Counted from the stretch's first letter, positions 47,903 to 59,413 are shown. The stretch: 64,000 nt of DNA from Chlorobium sp. (GCA_005862225.1 SZXV01000002.1:372001-436000); one strand, 5' to 3'. Made by a program: numbers and translations. Notes: generated by a model from the sequence alone, not told the origin.

Positions 47903-49143
47903 TAGCGGTCATTTTTTTTCAGCACAAGACATGCATTTTGACCGCCAAACCCAAAGCTGTTACTGAGTATGTATTCAATACTGACATTCCGGCTTCCTTC
48001 AGCAACATAATCGAGATCACATTCAGGATCGGGTTCGGTAAGATTGATGGTAGGAGCAATTTTATTTCGTTGCAGCATCAGTATACATGCTATTGCCTCA
48101 ACAGCACCAGCCGCCACTGTCGGATGGCCCATTTGTGATTTCAGTGAACTGACCGGTATATCATAGGCAGATTTACCAAAAACCTTTTTGATCGCCTGTG
48201 TTTCAAGGCGGTCATTAAGCACAGTCGATGTTCCATGCGCATTGATGTAACCGATTTGTCGTTTTTCGATACCTGCATCAGCAATGGCATCCTCCATGGC
48301 TTTTACAATACCGAGATTATCCTCTCTGCCATCCGTAAGCCTGTATGCATCGGAAGTGAATGCATAGCCGCAAATTTCACAAAACACTTTGGCGCCACGT
48401 TCCTCAGCAGCTTCTCTGGTTTCAAGGAGGAGTACGGTCGCAGCTTCACTTTTTACAAAACCGGCACGGCTTTTTGAAAAAGGCCTGCTGGCCGTATGCG
48501 CGGGAACATCTTCAGTGGTTAAGGTATGCAACAGATGAAAATTCATGAGCTGGCTTTCCCATGCTCCGCAATCAGCAGAGCTGACAAGACATCGTCTCAT
48601 GCGGTTTGTCTGCAGAAGCCTTAGAGCGATGCCGATGGATTGACTGCCGGCGGCACAAGCTGAATTGACAGTGATGAGATTTTCAGGTACAATCTCTCCA
48701 TGACCTCTTTTTTTAAGTAAATCAGCCATAACTTCAATGATCCACTCCGCCCGCAGTCCATCCCAGATAAATGTATCAGGATCATAGGCCTGAAGAGAGT
48801 GCCGTACGAGATCAAAGTAAATACCGGCGGGAGTTCCCTGAATAATACCGTCAATCTGAATATCAGGGGGTAAATCCTGTAGTAGCTGCTGCAAAGCAAA
48901 CAGGGTATATCTTAATGCTTTTGTATAGGTCGGTAGATGAATGCCAAGTGCCTCTGTAGACGGAATTCTGGATTCATCAACGACGCCTCCGAATGGTACA
49001 GGAAAATTTTTGCTGACAAACGACCCTCGCAGATCAATAATACCTGAATCGCCAGCAAACATGCGTTCTTCAAATTCTGTAATTGAAACTCCTAATGGAG
49101 AAACAATACCGTATCCTGTGACGACAACGTCAAGCCTTGTCAT
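47902..49143 (-). CDS. 3-oxoacyl-ACP synthase, FabF/KAS II type
   Basis: 413 residues from ATG 49143 (MTRLDVVVTGYGIVSPLG); the longer frame overlaps the ACP gene. Active-site Cys163 (VNSACAAGSQSIG), His303 (NAHGTSTVLND), Lys335 and His340 (SLKSQMGHPTVAAG) form a complete decarboxylative condensing enzyme. C-terminal SNSFGFGGQNACLVLK is typical. It elongates the chain carried on the adjacent ACP. Divergence from housekeeping FabF and the operon context point to a specialised role. Confidence 0.92.
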   Translation of the reverse strand: MTRLDVVVTGYGIVSPLGVSITEFEERMFAGDSGIIDLRGSFVSKNFPVPFGGVVDESRIPSTEALGIHLPTYTKALRYTLFALQQLLQDLPPDIQIDGIIQGTPAGIYFDLVRHSLQAYDPDTFIWDGLRAEWIIEVMADLLKKRGHGEIVPENLITVNSACAAGSQSIGIALRLLQTNRMRRCLVSSADCGAWESQLMNFHLLHTLTTEDVPAHTASRPFSKSRAGFVKSEAATVLLLETREAAEERGAKVFCEICGYAFTSDAYRLTDGREDNLGIVKAMEDAIADAGIEKRQIGYINAHGTSTVLNDRLETQAIKKVFGKSAYDIPVSSLKSQMGHPTVAAGAVEAIACILMLQRNKIAPTINLTEPDPECDLDYVAEGSRNVSIEYILSNSFGFGGQNACLVLKKNDR

Positions 49144-49144
49144 T

Positions 49145-49435
49145 TTATTTTTCCTTTTGCGAAAGAACATGCATCATGTAGTCAAGCATATCCCGCATTG
49201 AAATATCCGTAATTTCTGAAGAGTTTTTTTCGGTGACGTACTGGAGTGCATCGGTAAAATCGAGTTCAATCCCTGTACGTTGCTCAATTTCATAACTGAT
49301 ATCAAGATAATCGATACTTTCTGCATGGAGATCTGCCTTGAACATACTTGATTTTGTGATCTCTCCCTTTTCAGTATTCAAGACCGTTCGAACAGCCTCC
49401 TCAATTTTTTCAAAAAGTTCATTTTCCGAAATCAT
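49145..49435 (-). CDS. Acyl carrier protein
   Basis: 96 residues, acidic, four-helix ACP pattern. The phosphopantetheine Ser is Ser40 in KADLHAESIDYLDISYEIEQ; the usual DSLD motif is ESID here, a modest variation. It carries growing acyl chains for the flanking enzymes and would be charged by the AcpS at the operon head. It overlaps the KS-like gene by 4 bp and ends one base before the FabF-like gene. Confidence 0.88.
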   Translation of the reverse strand: MISENELFEKIEEAVRTVLNTEKGEITKSSMFKADLHAESIDYLDISYEIEQRTGIELDFTDALQYVTEKNSSEITDISMRDMLDYMMHVLSQKEK

Positions 49436-50181
49436 TTCATCCCCCTGTTTTGTATTTGAGTGATAAGCTGATGACTGATACCATAGTACGATTCAGTTGC
49501 ATCATAGTTATAATCTCGCCAATTGGTCTTTTGATCGTTACGGGTCAGCAGAAGAGCGCCAGCGCCTTCGCACAACACCCTGCTGTTTAGCTTCTGGCGG
49601 TTGATTCGTTCGAGCACCAACGGGTTTTCAAAGCTGAATGCGCTGCAAACGAGTGCGCATTCAATGTTGCCGTCTTCCAAATCTGTTTCTGCTTGTTCAA
49701 GAGCGTGAATACTCCCATAAGTAGAACTATTATAGACGTTAAGAGGGCCCATGATCCCAAGAAATATTCCCATTTGAGCAGGGGCAAGATTTGGTAACTG
49801 CATCAGAAACATTTTAGGATTGCGACATTTCCTGTATTGTTCTGCAAAGTCATCGCGTGAAACATTCATCAATTCATGCGTTGATTTAAGATCGACAGTT
49901 CCGTTTTCCATGGCACAATATATACCTGTGCTGAAGGGAGATTGATCTAAGAGAGGGCGAATGATAGTTTTTGCGTCCAGACAGGCAAGTGAAAGCAGAA
50001 TTCCAGCTCTGCTCATAGAACGGTAGGCTTTTCGATCCGGAAGAGGAGCTTCGGACTCCACCATCGAAAGAGCTTTTGTCGCAGAAATCCTCAGTGCGTT
50101 GCCGTAATACGGATTAACATAAGGTTGCGCCAACATATCAGGGGTAGGTGCCAGCGCATAGCTCCAGATCATTCTGCTCAT
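49432..50181 (-). CDS. Short ketosynthase-like protein lacking the active-site Cys (chain-length-factor-like)
   Basis: 249 residues, about half of a KS. The central block NVYNSSTYGSIHALEQA aligns with the KS nucleophile elbow but has Thr154 where Cys is expected; GNIECALVCSAFSFENPL follows as the next KS strand. Such half-length KS proteins (Ketoacyl-synt_2 type, chain-length-factor-like) occur in aryl polyene clusters next to a full KS. It is inferred to pair with the FabF-like enzyme to set chain length. It overlaps both neighbours by 4 bp. Confidence 0.75.
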   Translation of the reverse strand: MSRMIWSYALAPTPDMLAQPYVNPYYGNALRISATKALSMVESEAPLPDRKAYRSMSRAGILLSLACLDAKTIIRPLLDQSPFSTGIYCAMENGTVDLKSTHELMNVSRDDFAEQYRKCRNPKMFLMQLPNLAPAQMGIFLGIMGPLNVYNSSTYGSIHALEQAETDLEDGNIECALVCSAFSFENPLVLERINRQKLNSRVLCEGAGALLLTRNDQKTNWRDYNYDATESYYGISHQLITQIQNRGMK

Positions 50182-50630
50182 AATGACTGCTTGATGATTA
50201 CATTGACTGGAGGTTGTGTCTCACCAGGTACTTTTTCTCGCTGGTGCTCAGAAATCGGGAGATGTCCATACATAATATCAGCAGAAGAAACAACGGTTCC
50301 ATCAACTTCAATCCTTCCACTTGCTGTGGAATACGATTTCCGCTTTGTTACCTCAACAAAAATATAAGCTTTGTCACCAGGTTCTATCGACTTCCGAAAG
50401 GCGGCACGTTTGACAGAGGTGAGTACAGGCAGAAAATCAGGCTCTGCCGCCATAATGCATCGTCCACCTAACTGAGCAATCATTTCAATCTGGAGTACTC
50501 CGGGTACAATTGGAAAACCAGGAAAGTGATCAATAAAAAAAGATTCTGAAAGAGTAAAGCACTTGATCCCGACCGCTTTTTCCCCTGGCACCATTTCTGT
50601 TATTTTATCAACCAGTAACCACCTCATCAT
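50178..50630 (-). CDS. FabZ-like 3-hydroxyacyl-ACP dehydratase
   Basis: 150 residues, single hot-dog fold. The FabZ motif is present: His35 in IDHFPGFPIVPGVLQIEMIA, with Glu49 on the following helix; AEPDFLPVLTSVKRAAFRKS and PGDKAYIFVEVTKR are typical strands. It would remove water from 3-hydroxyacyl-ACP. It follows the AcpS gene by 71 bp and overlaps the KS-like gene by 4 bp. Confidence 0.9.
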   Translation of the reverse strand: MMRWLLVDKITEMVPGEKAVGIKCFTLSESFFIDHFPGFPIVPGVLQIEMIAQLGGRCIMAAEPDFLPVLTSVKRAAFRKSIEPGDKAYIFVEVTKRKSYSTASGRIEVDGTVVSSADIMYGHLPISEHQREKVPGETQPPVNVIIKQSL

Positions 50631-50701
50631 TTATTAATTGATATAGCTAAATAAAATAAGACCTGCTGCATGAAAAAAACCTTATACATAGATTGTTAAT
50701 T

Positions 50702-51073
50702 TTATTCGATCTCTATCACTACAAAAGCAACGGCATATTTTTTTTTATATGAAAGAGAAATTTTTATTGATTCAGCCATAACGGCAAGAGTATTGTCAAG
50801 TATCTTTACAAATGGTTTACCTTTCTTATCATTAAGAATTTCAACACTATGCCAATTATAACCATGCGCAATTCCACTACCCAGAGCCTTAGCAAGAGCT
50901 TCTTTAGCTGCAAACCTGACTGCAACACGGGGAATCATATCAGCCTTACCTGAACACAGCATTATTTCGCTGCCAGTAAGTATTTTTTTCAGAAATTTTT
51001 TTCCTCCTCTCTCATACGAATTCCTGATACGATCCACAGCCACAATATCCACACCGATACCGTTACAAATCAT
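50702..51073 (-). CDS. acpS: Holo-ACP synthase (AcpS-type phosphopantetheinyl transferase)
   Basis: 123 residues. The AcpS motifs GIGVDIVAVDRIR (Mg-binding Asp9) and VRFAAKEALAKALGSG are clear. It transfers phosphopantetheine from CoA to the Ser of ACP. As the first gene of the minus-strand run it would serve the local ACP, though it could also be the cell's housekeeping enzyme. Confidence 0.92.
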   Translation of the reverse strand: MICNGIGVDIVAVDRIRNSYERGGKKFLKKILTGSEIMLCSGKADMIPRVAVRFAAKEALAKALGSGIAHGYNWHSVEILNDKKGKPFVKILDNTLAVMAESIKISLSYKKKYAVAFVVIEIE

Positions 51074-51839
51074 ATAACATTATTAAATATAACCCAGTTT
51101 GAATAGATTTGTGTGTTAAATCCGTTGAACTCCCCATCATGATCATTATTTCATAAGTTTCAAGTTTGGCCTGTAAAATTGTTTATTATCGTCACTATTT
51201 CCAAATAGCCATTACCGGCCACTTTTTGTAAGATGTTTTCTCGTATTGTTTTCTGGATGGTTAAGGTGTGAATTATTAGCTGCCATCACCATTAATAATA
51301 GATATCGATGTTCTTCAACAGAGCAAAATCCCGGAATGTCGGTTGATGGACACTCAAACGGCAGCCATTACAGCCAAAACCCCTCAAAGCAGTGAAGTTT
51401 TCAGCATATAGGTGCTTTCACAGCCAATCCAGCAAACTAAAGGGCTATTGGTAAACACACTATTATGAAAGCGGTAGATCGAATCGCAACGTTTTTTTAC
51501 GGCAATAATTAACTATTGAGATGATAGGCCACTCATTTATTGTTATCGATTATTTTGTAAAATACAAGTAATGCAGGGGGCCCAGTATTGCGCAGATAAT
51601 GCAGAGAAGTCGGCACATCCCGGTTCTGTAAGAGTTATCGATAGACCATATTGCCTTTAGGTTTGAGGGCGCAGAAGCAGGGTAAAAGGCGACATAAATT
51701 ATTTTCACTGACGGAGAGAAGAATATTAATTTAGGTTTTGTTTTTTTTTATAATTCGCTTACATTGTCTGTCCTTATGGATTTTTAGGATTTGCGTTTTT
51801 TGTAATCAGAGGTTTTTTAAAAAGAAAGAGAGTTTCAGT
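51074..51839. other. 766-bp divergent intergenic region, no gene seen
   Basis: This A+T-rich stretch separates acpS (minus) from rpsL (plus) and must hold promoters for both. I see no credible reading frame or RNA gene. A TATAAT lies at 51749-51754, about 90 bp before rpsL, but without a convincing -35 box. Several short homopurine/AT runs suggest decayed sequence. Confidence 0.4.
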
Positions 51840-52250
51840 ATGCCGACGATTCAGCAGCTCATCAGGCTCGGAAGAAGTGTAAAAGTGTCAAAAACAGCGT
51901 CACCGGCGCTTGAGAAATGCCCTCAGAAACGTGGAGTTTGCACTCGTGTTTATACGACTACACCCAAAAAACCTAACTCAGCATTGCGGAAGGTTGCTCG
52001 TGTAAGGTTGTCAAACAAGATTGAAGTAACAGCATATATTCCCGGCGAAGGCCATAATCTGCAAGAGCATTCAATTGTTTTGATTCGTGGTGGCAGGGTC
52101 AAGGATCTTCCTGGTGTAAGATATCATATTGTGCGTGGTTCGCTGGATACGTCCGGTGTTGCTGATCGCAAGCAGAGTCGGTCGAAATACGGGGCCAAGC
52201 AGCCGAAAGCCGGGGTAGCTGCTCCTGTCAAGGGTAAGGGTAAAAGGTAG
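51840..52250 (+). CDS. rpsL: 30S ribosomal protein S12
   Basis: 136 residues from ATG 51840 ([12 protein letters not shown]), in-frame ATG-less extension upstream rejected. Decoding-centre signatures [17 protein letters not shown] and [20 protein letters not shown] are intact, including the Lys residues at which streptomycin resistance arises. First gene of the str operon; rpoBC is not upstream in this window. Confidence 0.98.
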   Translation: MPTIQQLIRLGRSVKVSKTASPALEKCPQKRGVCTRVYTTTPKKPNSALRKVARVRLSNKIEVTAYIPGEGHNLQEHSIVLIRGGRVKDLPGVRYHIVRGSLDTSGVADRKQSRSKYGAKQPKAGVAAPVKGKGKR

Positions 52251-52280
52251 ATAAGTCGAATCATAAATTCAGGGAAGAAC

Positions 52281-52748
52281 ATGCCCAAAAAAGTTGGCTA
52301 TAAAAGAATCGGTGTTGATTTTCGTTACGGGGATGAAAGCGTTGCCCGTTTTATCAATGCTGTCATGCTTGATGGAAAAAAGGCTGTTGCTACAAAGATA
52401 GTCTATGATGCATTTGCTATTATCGCCGAAAAACTGAATGGTGAAGATCCTCTTGAGGTTTACCGCAAGGCTATGTCGCATATTGCGCCTGTTGTTGAGG
52501 TTCGCAGCAAGAGAGTTGGAGGCGCTACGTATCAGATTCCTATGGAGGTCAAGGCGTCAAGGCGTGGGGCTCTTGCTTTTCGGTGGCTCAAGATGTATGC
52601 TTCGAGACGTGGCGGCAAATCCATGGCAGAAAAGCTTGCTGCCGAGTTGATGGACGCGGCCAATGAGCAGGGTGCTTCAGTGAAAAAACGCGATGAAGTA
52701 CATCGTATGGCCGATGCGAACAAGGCATTTGCGCATTTCAGGTTCTGA
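52281..52748 (+). CDS. rpsG: 30S ribosomal protein S7
   Basis: 155 residues, the standard bacterial length. The RNA-binding segments [20 protein letters not shown] and [11 protein letters not shown]-like [20 protein letters not shown] are present, ending [15 protein letters not shown]. It lies 30 bp after rpsL, in the conserved str order. S7 organises the 3' major domain of 16S rRNA. Confidence 0.98.
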   Translation: MPKKVGYKRIGVDFRYGDESVARFINAVMLDGKKAVATKIVYDAFAIIAEKLNGEDPLEVYRKAMSHIAPVVEVRSKRVGGATYQIPMEVKASRRGALAFRWLKMYASRRGGKSMAEKLAAELMDAANEQGASVKKRDEVHRMADANKAFAHFRF

Positions 52749-52787
52749 GTGTTTGTAAAGAGTGGATAAAAGGTCTAAAAATTTGTT

Positions 52788-54902
52788 ATGGCAAGGCTGG
52801 TTGATTTAGATAAAGTACGCAATATTGGCATCATGGCTCACATTGATGCCGGGAAAACGACGACGACGGAGAGGATTCTCTATTATACTGGTCGTTTGCA
52901 CCGGATGGGTGAGGTGCATGATGGTGGAGCCACGATGGACTGGATGGATCAGGAGAAAGAGCGGGGTATTACCATTACCTCTGCGGCTACGACCTGTTTC
53001 TGGGTGCCCAAGTTTGGAAATTATGTGGGTGTTAATCACAGGATAAATATTATCGATACACCAGGGCATGTTGACTTTACAGTCGAGGTTGAGCGTTCTC
53101 TGCGTGTGCTTGACGGTGCTGTCGCATTGTTTTGTGCGGTTGGTGGTGTAGAGCCCCAGTCCGAGACAGTATGGCGGCAGGCGAATAAATACGGCGTACC
53201 GAGGATTGCCTATATCAACAAGATGGACAGAACCGGTGCGAACTTCTTTGAGACGGTAAAGGCTATCAGGGAAAGACTTGGTGCTAATCCGGTGCCTCTT
53301 CAGATACCGATTGGGGAAGGCGAAATTTTTGCAGGGTTTGTTGATCTTATCAGGATGAAGGGTATCATCTATAATAAAGAAGATGGTAGCACCTATGATG
53401 AAGTTGAGATTCCTCATGATCTTCAGAATGAGGCGAGGACGTGGCGAATCAATATGCTTGAGGCTGTTTCCGAACATGATGATACGCTGCTTGAAAAATA
53501 TCTGAATGGTGAGGACATTACAGAACAAGAGGTAAGAAATGTTTTGCGCCAAGCGACGCTGAAGGTTACCATTATTCCTGTGCTCTGTGGTTCTTCTTTC
53601 AAGAACAAGGGTGTCCAGTTTATGCTTGACGCTGTCGTTGAGTATCTTGCTTCTCCAGTTGATGTTGGTGCCGTTGAAGGTCATCATCCACGTACCGAGG
53701 AGCCGGTAAGTCGTGAGCCAAAAGATGAGGAGCCGTTTGCAGCGCTTGCATTCAAGATTGCAACCGATCCATTTGTCGGAAAACTTACTTTTTTCAGAGT
53801 TTATTCCGGTGTACTCAAGGCTGGCAGCTATGTGCTCAATACCATGACTGGGAAGAAAGAGCGTATTGGCAGGGTTCTTCAGATGCACTCAAACAAGAGG
53901 GAAGATATTGATTCTGTCTATTGTGGTGATATTGCTGCTGCGGTCGGTTTAAAAGATGTCCGGACAGGTGATACGCTCTGCGATGAAAATAGCCCGGTTG
54001 TTCTTGAGAAGATGATTTTTCCTGAACCGGTGATCGAAATTGCAATTGAGCCGAAAACGAAGAGCGATTCTGACAGGCTTGGGATGTCCTTGGCAAAGTT
54101 GGCTGAAGAGGATCCTACCTTTAAGGTGAAAACTGATGATGAAACTGGTCAGACGCTGATTGCCGGAATGGGTGAGTTGCATCTCGAAATTCTTGTTGAT
54201 CGTCTGAAACGTGAATTTAAGGTTGAGGCTAATGTCGGCAAGCCGCAGGTTGCGTACCGTGAAACGATCAGAGAGTCTGTGGAGTTTGAAGGAAAGTTTG
54301 TTCGTCAGTCAGGTGGTAAAGGTCAGTTTGGTCTGGTCGTTCTCCGCGTTGAGCCGCTTGAAGAGGGAAAAGGATACGAGTTTGTTGATGCCGTCAAGGG
54401 CGGGGTTATACCGAGAGAGTATATTCCAGCAGTAAATGCCGGTGTGCAGCAGGCGATGAAAAGTGGTGTTGTTGCAGGTTACCCGATGCAGGATATAAAG
54501 GTTACCCTTCTGGATGGCAAGTATCATGAGGTTGACTCTTCAGAGATGGCATTCAAAATAGCGGGTTCAATAGGGTTCAAGGGTGCAGCCAAAAAGGCCA
54601 ATCCTGTTCTGCTCGAGCCTATCATGAAGGTTGAGGTCGTTACGCCCGAGGAGTATCTCGGAGATGTTATGGGTGATCTGTCCAGTCGTCGTGGCCATAT
54701 AGAGGGTATGGGGCAGAGGGCGGGTGCCCAGTTTGTCAATGCCAAGGTTCCGCTTTCAGCGATGTTCGGTTACTCTACCGATTTACGTTCGATGAGTCAG
54801 GGACGGGCTAATTATTCGATGGAGTTTGACTGTTATCGCGAAGTTCCCCGGAGTATTGCGGAGGCTTTGCAGGAGAAAAGAACAAGCAAGGATTCGGAAT
54901 AA
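52788..54902 (+). CDS. fusA: Elongation factor G
   Basis: 704 residues, full length translocase GTPase. G1 [15 protein letters not shown], switch [10 protein letters not shown]3 DTPGHVDF and G4 NKMD are present, followed by domains II-V ([30 protein letters not shown]). It sits 39 bp after rpsG. No second copy is in the window. Confidence 0.98.
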   Translation: MARLVDLDKVRNIGIMAHIDAGKTTTTERILYYTGRLHRMGEVHDGGATMDWMDQEKERGITITSAATTCFWVPKFGNYVGVNHRINIIDTPGHVDFTVEVERSLRVLDGAVALFCAVGGVEPQSETVWRQANKYGVPRIAYINKMDRTGANFFETVKAIRERLGANPVPLQIPIGEGEIFAGFVDLIRMKGIIYNKEDGSTYDEVEIPHDLQNEARTWRINMLEAVSEHDDTLLEKYLNGEDITEQEVRNVLRQATLKVTIIPVLCGSSFKNKGVQFMLDAVVEYLASPVDVGAVEGHHPRTEEPVSREPKDEEPFAALAFKIATDPFVGKLTFFRVYSGVLKAGSYVLNTMTGKKERIGRVLQMHSNKREDIDSVYCGDIAAAVGLKDVRTGDTLCDENSPVVLEKMIFPEPVIEIAIEPKTKSDSDRLGMSLAKLAEEDPTFKVKTDDETGQTLIAGMGELHLEILVDRLKREFKVEANVGKPQVAYRETIRESVEFEGKFVRQSGGKGQFGLVVLRVEPLEEGKGYEFVDAVKGGVIPREYIPAVNAGVQQAMKSGVVAGYPMQDIKVTLLDGKYHEVDSSEMAFKIAGSIGFKGAAKKANPVLLEPIMKVEVVTPEEYLGDVMGDLSSRRGHIEGMGQRAGAQFVNAKVPLSAMFGYSTDLRSMSQGRANYSMEFDCYREVPRSIAEALQEKRTSKDSE

Positions 54903-54969
54903 GCTGGCAATAGCTGTATCAGTTTTAATTATTACAAACAATAACAGATAACCGACACGGAGACAAGTT

Positions 54970-56151
<1,182 letters not shown>

Positions 56152-56170
56152 GTGATTGTATAGCGTTCCT

Positions 56171-56200
56171 GGGCGGGGCCGAAAATCCTGCCCTTTTTTT
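56171..56200 (+). terminator. Rho-independent terminator after tuf
   Basis: GGGCGGG (56171-56177) pairs with CCTGCCC (56187-56193, one G-U) around a 9-nt loop and is followed by T7. It lies 20 bp after tuf and 29 bp before rpsJ, so it separates or attenuates between the str and S10 genes. Confidence 0.88.
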
Positions 56201-56228
56201 ATTGATAACACGAAACAGGGTTGACAAA

Positions 56229-56540
56229 GTGGCTGTACAGCAAAATATAAGAATCAAGCTCAAATCTTATGACCATAGTTTGGTTGATAAATGGGCTTTA
56301 CGGATTATTGATGTGGTCAAGCAGACGGATGCTATTATTTTCGGACCAATACCACTGCCTACAAAATCGCATGTTTATACTGTAAACCGGTCTCCGCATG
56401 TCGACAAAAAGTCTCGTGAGCAGTTTTCATTTTCCTCTCATAAGAGGTTAATTGAAATTATTAACCCGACATCCAGAACCATTGATATGCTGATGAAGCT
56501 TGAGCTTCCAAGCGGTGTTGATGTTGAAATTAAGTCTTAA
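56229..56540 (+). CDS. rpsJ: 30S ribosomal protein S10
   Basis: 103 residues from GTG 56229 ([18 protein letters not shown]), exactly the family length; earlier in-frame starts would run into the terminator. [20 protein letters not shown] is the conserved loop. First gene of the S10 operon, with little room for a promoter after the tuf terminator, suggesting readthrough control. Confidence 0.97.
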   Translation: MAVQQNIRIKLKSYDHSLVDKWALRIIDVVKQTDAIIFGPIPLPTKSHVYTVNRSPHVDKKSREQFSFSSHKRLIEIINPTSRTIDMLMKLELPSGVDVEIKS

Positions 56541-56561
56541 AGAATTTGAAAAGGTAATCTT

Positions 56562-57191
56562 ATGGGTGCGATTCTTGGAAAGAAAATCGGCATGACCCGT
56601 TTATTCAATGAGAAACGCGAGGCAATATCCTGCACGATTATCGAGGCAGGTCCTTGTTTTGTAACACAGGTTAAACGTGTAGATACGGATGGTTACGATG
56701 CTTATCAGGTCGGGATTGGCGTAAGAAAGGAAAAAAATGTCAGCAAGCCACTGCAGGGTCATTACAAAAAGGCTGGAGTAACCCCAGGTTTTAAACTGGC
56801 AGAGTTTGATTTTACAGAGCTTAATCAGGAGCTTGAGCTTGGCAGTGCCGTAAGTGTTGAATCGTTCAAAGAAGGTGAGAAGATTAATGTTCTCGGTGTT
56901 TCGAAAGGAAAAGGCTTTGCCGGCGTCATGAAACGACACAATTTCAGTGGCAGTCAGAGAACACATGGTCAGTCGGACAGGCAGAGAGCACCAGGTTCCA
57001 TCGGTGCCTCATCCGATCCGTCAAGGGTTTACAAGGGTACAAGAATGGCGGGACGTATGGGGTCAGATAACATTACGGTCAGAAATCTTGAAATATTCAA
57101 GATCATGCCTGAGTCTAACCTTATTGTCATAAAAGGATCGGTTCCTGGGCCAAAAAATTCCTATGTAAAGATCGTTTCTACAAAAAAGTAA
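56562..57191 (+). CDS. rplC: 50S ribosomal protein L3
   Basis: 209 residues. Conserved peptidyl-transferase loop [20 protein letters not shown] followed by [19 protein letters not shown] is intact. It lies 21 bp after rpsJ in canonical S10 order. Confidence 0.98.
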   Translation: MGAILGKKIGMTRLFNEKREAISCTIIEAGPCFVTQVKRVDTDGYDAYQVGIGVRKEKNVSKPLQGHYKKAGVTPGFKLAEFDFTELNQELELGSAVSVESFKEGEKINVLGVSKGKGFAGVMKRHNFSGSQRTHGQSDRQRAPGSIGASSDPSRVYKGTRMAGRMGSDNITVRNLEIFKIMPESNLIVIKGSVPGPKNSYVKIVSTKK

Positions 57192-57210
57192 ATGCTGAAT
57201 GCACGAAGCT

Positions 57211-57837
57211 ATGGAACTTAAAGTCTTAAATACTGCCGGTGTTGAAACCGGGGAAGTGGTAACGCTCCGTGACGATATATTCGGCGCTGAAATATCTGAA
57301 CATGCGATGTATCTTGATGTCAAGTCGATACTCGCAAATAGAAGGCAGGGTACACACAAGTCAAAAACACGTGGCGAAGTAAGGGGTGGAGGCAGAAAGC
57401 CTTTACGTCAGAAAGGTACTGGTAATGCTCGTCAGGGTTCAAGCCGTTCACCTTTGCATATTGGAGGTGGAACTATTTTTGGACCAGTCCCGCATGCTTA
57501 TGACCAGAAAGTGAACAAGAAGGTAAAGCTGCTTGCAAGACGTTCAGCTTTGACTTCCAAGGCACAAGCCGGTAAGATTCTTGTTATTGAGGATTTCAGG
57601 TTTGAACAGATCAAGACCAAGCCTTTTGCTGAGATTCTGAAGAATCTTGGTTTGTCGCAAAGGAAAACCCTGATGCTGATGCCAGAGTATGATATGATTG
57701 TTACAAGGTCCGGGAGAAATATTGCAGTTCTTGATATCATGACAGCCGACAAGGCTTCAACCTATGATATTCTTCATAGTCATACGCTGCTTGTTCAGAA
57801 GACCGCATTGAAAAAAATAGAAGAAACATTAGGGTAA
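57211..57837 (+). CDS. rplD: 50S ribosomal protein L4
   Basis: 208 residues from ATG 57211 ([16 protein letters not shown]); an ATG at 57199 would add four. The exit-tunnel loop region [20 protein letters not shown] is conserved. In gamma-proteobacteria L4 represses its own S10 operon; whether this holds here is not visible. Confidence 0.97.
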   Translation: MELKVLNTAGVETGEVVTLRDDIFGAEISEHAMYLDVKSILANRRQGTHKSKTRGEVRGGGRKPLRQKGTGNARQGSSRSPLHIGGGTIFGPVPHAYDQKVNKKVKLLARRSALTSKAQAGKILVIEDFRFEQIKTKPFAEILKNLGLSQRKTLMLMPEYDMIVTRSGRNIAVLDIMTADKASTYDILHSHTLLVQKTALKKIEETLG

Positions 57838-57868
57838 CTTTCAGTTTTCAGAAAAAGGAGTTAATGAG

Positions 57869-58180
57869 ATGATAAACCCGTTGTTGCGCCCTTTGTTGAC
57901 AGAAAAAAGTACTGGGCTGACAGAGAAAAAAGGACAGTATGTCTTGATTGTAAAACCAGATGCAAACAAGAATGATATCAGGCAGGCTGTTGAGAAGAAA
58001 TTTGGGGTAGAGGTAAAGTCGGTTCGTACGATCAACTGTCTTGGGAAATCAAGAGCACAGAATACAAAACGGGGCCGCATTACCGGGAAAAAAAGTGATT
58101 GGAAAAAAGCGATTATCACGCTTGCAAAGGGTCAATCGATAGATTATTACTCAGGAACAGCCCAGAAGAGCGAAGGATAG
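57869..58180 (+). CDS. rplW: 50S ribosomal protein L23
   Basis: 103 residues. The family start [20 protein letters not shown] and the loop [20 protein letters not shown] are clear. L23 lines the tunnel exit and binds trigger factor and SRP. Normal S10 operon position after rplD. Confidence 0.97.
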   Translation: MINPLLRPLLTEKSTGLTEKKGQYVLIVKPDANKNDIRQAVEKKFGVEVKSVRTINCLGKSRAQNTKRGRITGKKSDWKKAIITLAKGQSIDYYSGTAQKSEG

Positions 58181-58211
58181 AAATTATAAAAAGGATAGAT
58201 CATACATTCAA

Positions 58212-59051
58212 ATGGCTATAAGGAAATTAGCGCCGGTTACGCCAGGGTCAAGATTCATGTCATACCCTGCATTCGATGAAATCACAAAGAGCAAGCCTGA
58301 AAAAAGCTTGCTGGTACCACTGAGCAAGTCGGGCGGTCGCAACAGTGCAGGCAGGAAAACGTCAAGACACAGAGGTGGCGGTCACAAAAGGCATTACAGG
58401 ATTATTGATTTCAAGCGGAATAAGGATGGCATTCCTGCAATAGTTGCTGCAATTGAGTATGATCCGAATCGTTCATCAAGAATTGCATTATTGCATTACA
58501 ATGATGGGGAAAAACGTTATATTCTCGCCCCGAAAGGTTTAAATGTTGGTGACAAGGTGGAAAGTGGAGAGAAGGTCGAAATCAAGACCGGAAATACCAT
58601 GCCGCTGAAAAATATTCCTCTTGGTACTGATATTCATAATATTGAGATGAAGGCCGGCAAGGGAGGACAGATTGTACGTTCAGCAGGAGGGTTTGCTGTT
58701 CTTGCTGCCCGTGAAGGTGATTATGTTACTTTGAAGCTTCCTTCAGGTGAAATACGCAAGCTCAGGGTTGAGTGTCGTGCAACAATCGGGGTTGTTGGAA
58801 ATACCGATCATGAAAATGTTGTTCTGGGTAAAGCTGGCAGAAGTAGATGGCTTGGTATCCGTCCACAAACAAGAGGTATGGCAATGAACCCGGTCGATCA
58901 TCCGATGGGTGGTGGTGAAGGTAAGTCGAAATCAGGTGGAGGAAGAAAGCATCCAATGTCACCATGGGGTCAGCTTGCCAAGGGTCAGAAGACCAGAAAC
59001 AAGAAGAAGGCTTCACAGAAATTGATTGTACGGGGAAGAAACGCCAAATAA
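58212..59051 (+). CDS. rplB: 50S ribosomal protein L2
   Basis: 279 residues. Conserved motifs [17 protein letters not shown], and the C-terminal [10 protein letters not shown]-like [20 protein letters not shown] with the functionally important His are present. Follows rplW by 31 bp. Confidence 0.98.
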   Translation: MAIRKLAPVTPGSRFMSYPAFDEITKSKPEKSLLVPLSKSGGRNSAGRKTSRHRGGGHKRHYRIIDFKRNKDGIPAIVAAIEYDPNRSSRIALLHYNDGEKRYILAPKGLNVGDKVESGEKVEIKTGNTMPLKNIPLGTDIHNIEMKAGKGGQIVRSAGGFAVLAAREGDYVTLKLPSGEIRKLRVECRATIGVVGNTDHENVVLGKAGRSRWLGIRPQTRGMAMNPVDHPMGGGEGKSKSGGGRKHPMSPWGQLAKGQKTRNKKKASQKLIVRGRNAK

Positions 59052-59084
59052 CTATAGCGGTTAACAACAACAAGCAGAGAAATT

Positions 59085-59384
59085 ATGCCAAGATCACTTA
59101 AAAAGGGACCGTTCATTGATATAAAACTGGAAAAGCGGATCCTTGATATGAATAGCAAGGGAGAGAAAAAGGTTATAAAGACCTGGTCCAGAAGTTCAAT
59201 GATTTCGCCTGATTTTGTAGGTCATACTGTGGCTGTCCACAATGGTAAAAGCCATGTGCCAGTTTATGTGGGTGATAATATGGTTGGTCACAAGCTTGGA
59301 GAGTTTGCCCCGACAAGATCATTTCGCGGCCATGCTGGTGGAGGAAAGGCCGAAAAAGGCGGATCAGCACCAAGGAAAAAATAA
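59085..59384 (+). CDS. rpsS: 30S ribosomal protein S19
   Basis: 99 residues. [39 protein letters not shown] and [16 protein letters not shown] are the standard motifs. Position after rplB is canonical. Confidence 0.98.
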   Translation: MPRSLKKGPFIDIKLEKRILDMNSKGEKKVIKTWSRSSMISPDFVGHTVAVHNGKSHVPVYVGDNMVGHKLGEFAPTRSFRGHAGGGKAEKGGSAPRKK

Positions 59385-59413
59385 ATTGAAAAACGCGAAA
59401 GGGTAAAGATATC

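Noticed and set aside
52806-53888. 360-codon open frame on the minus strand opposite fusA
   Set aside because: Antisense shadow of a strongly conserved gene; no family resemblance and no ribosome binding site.
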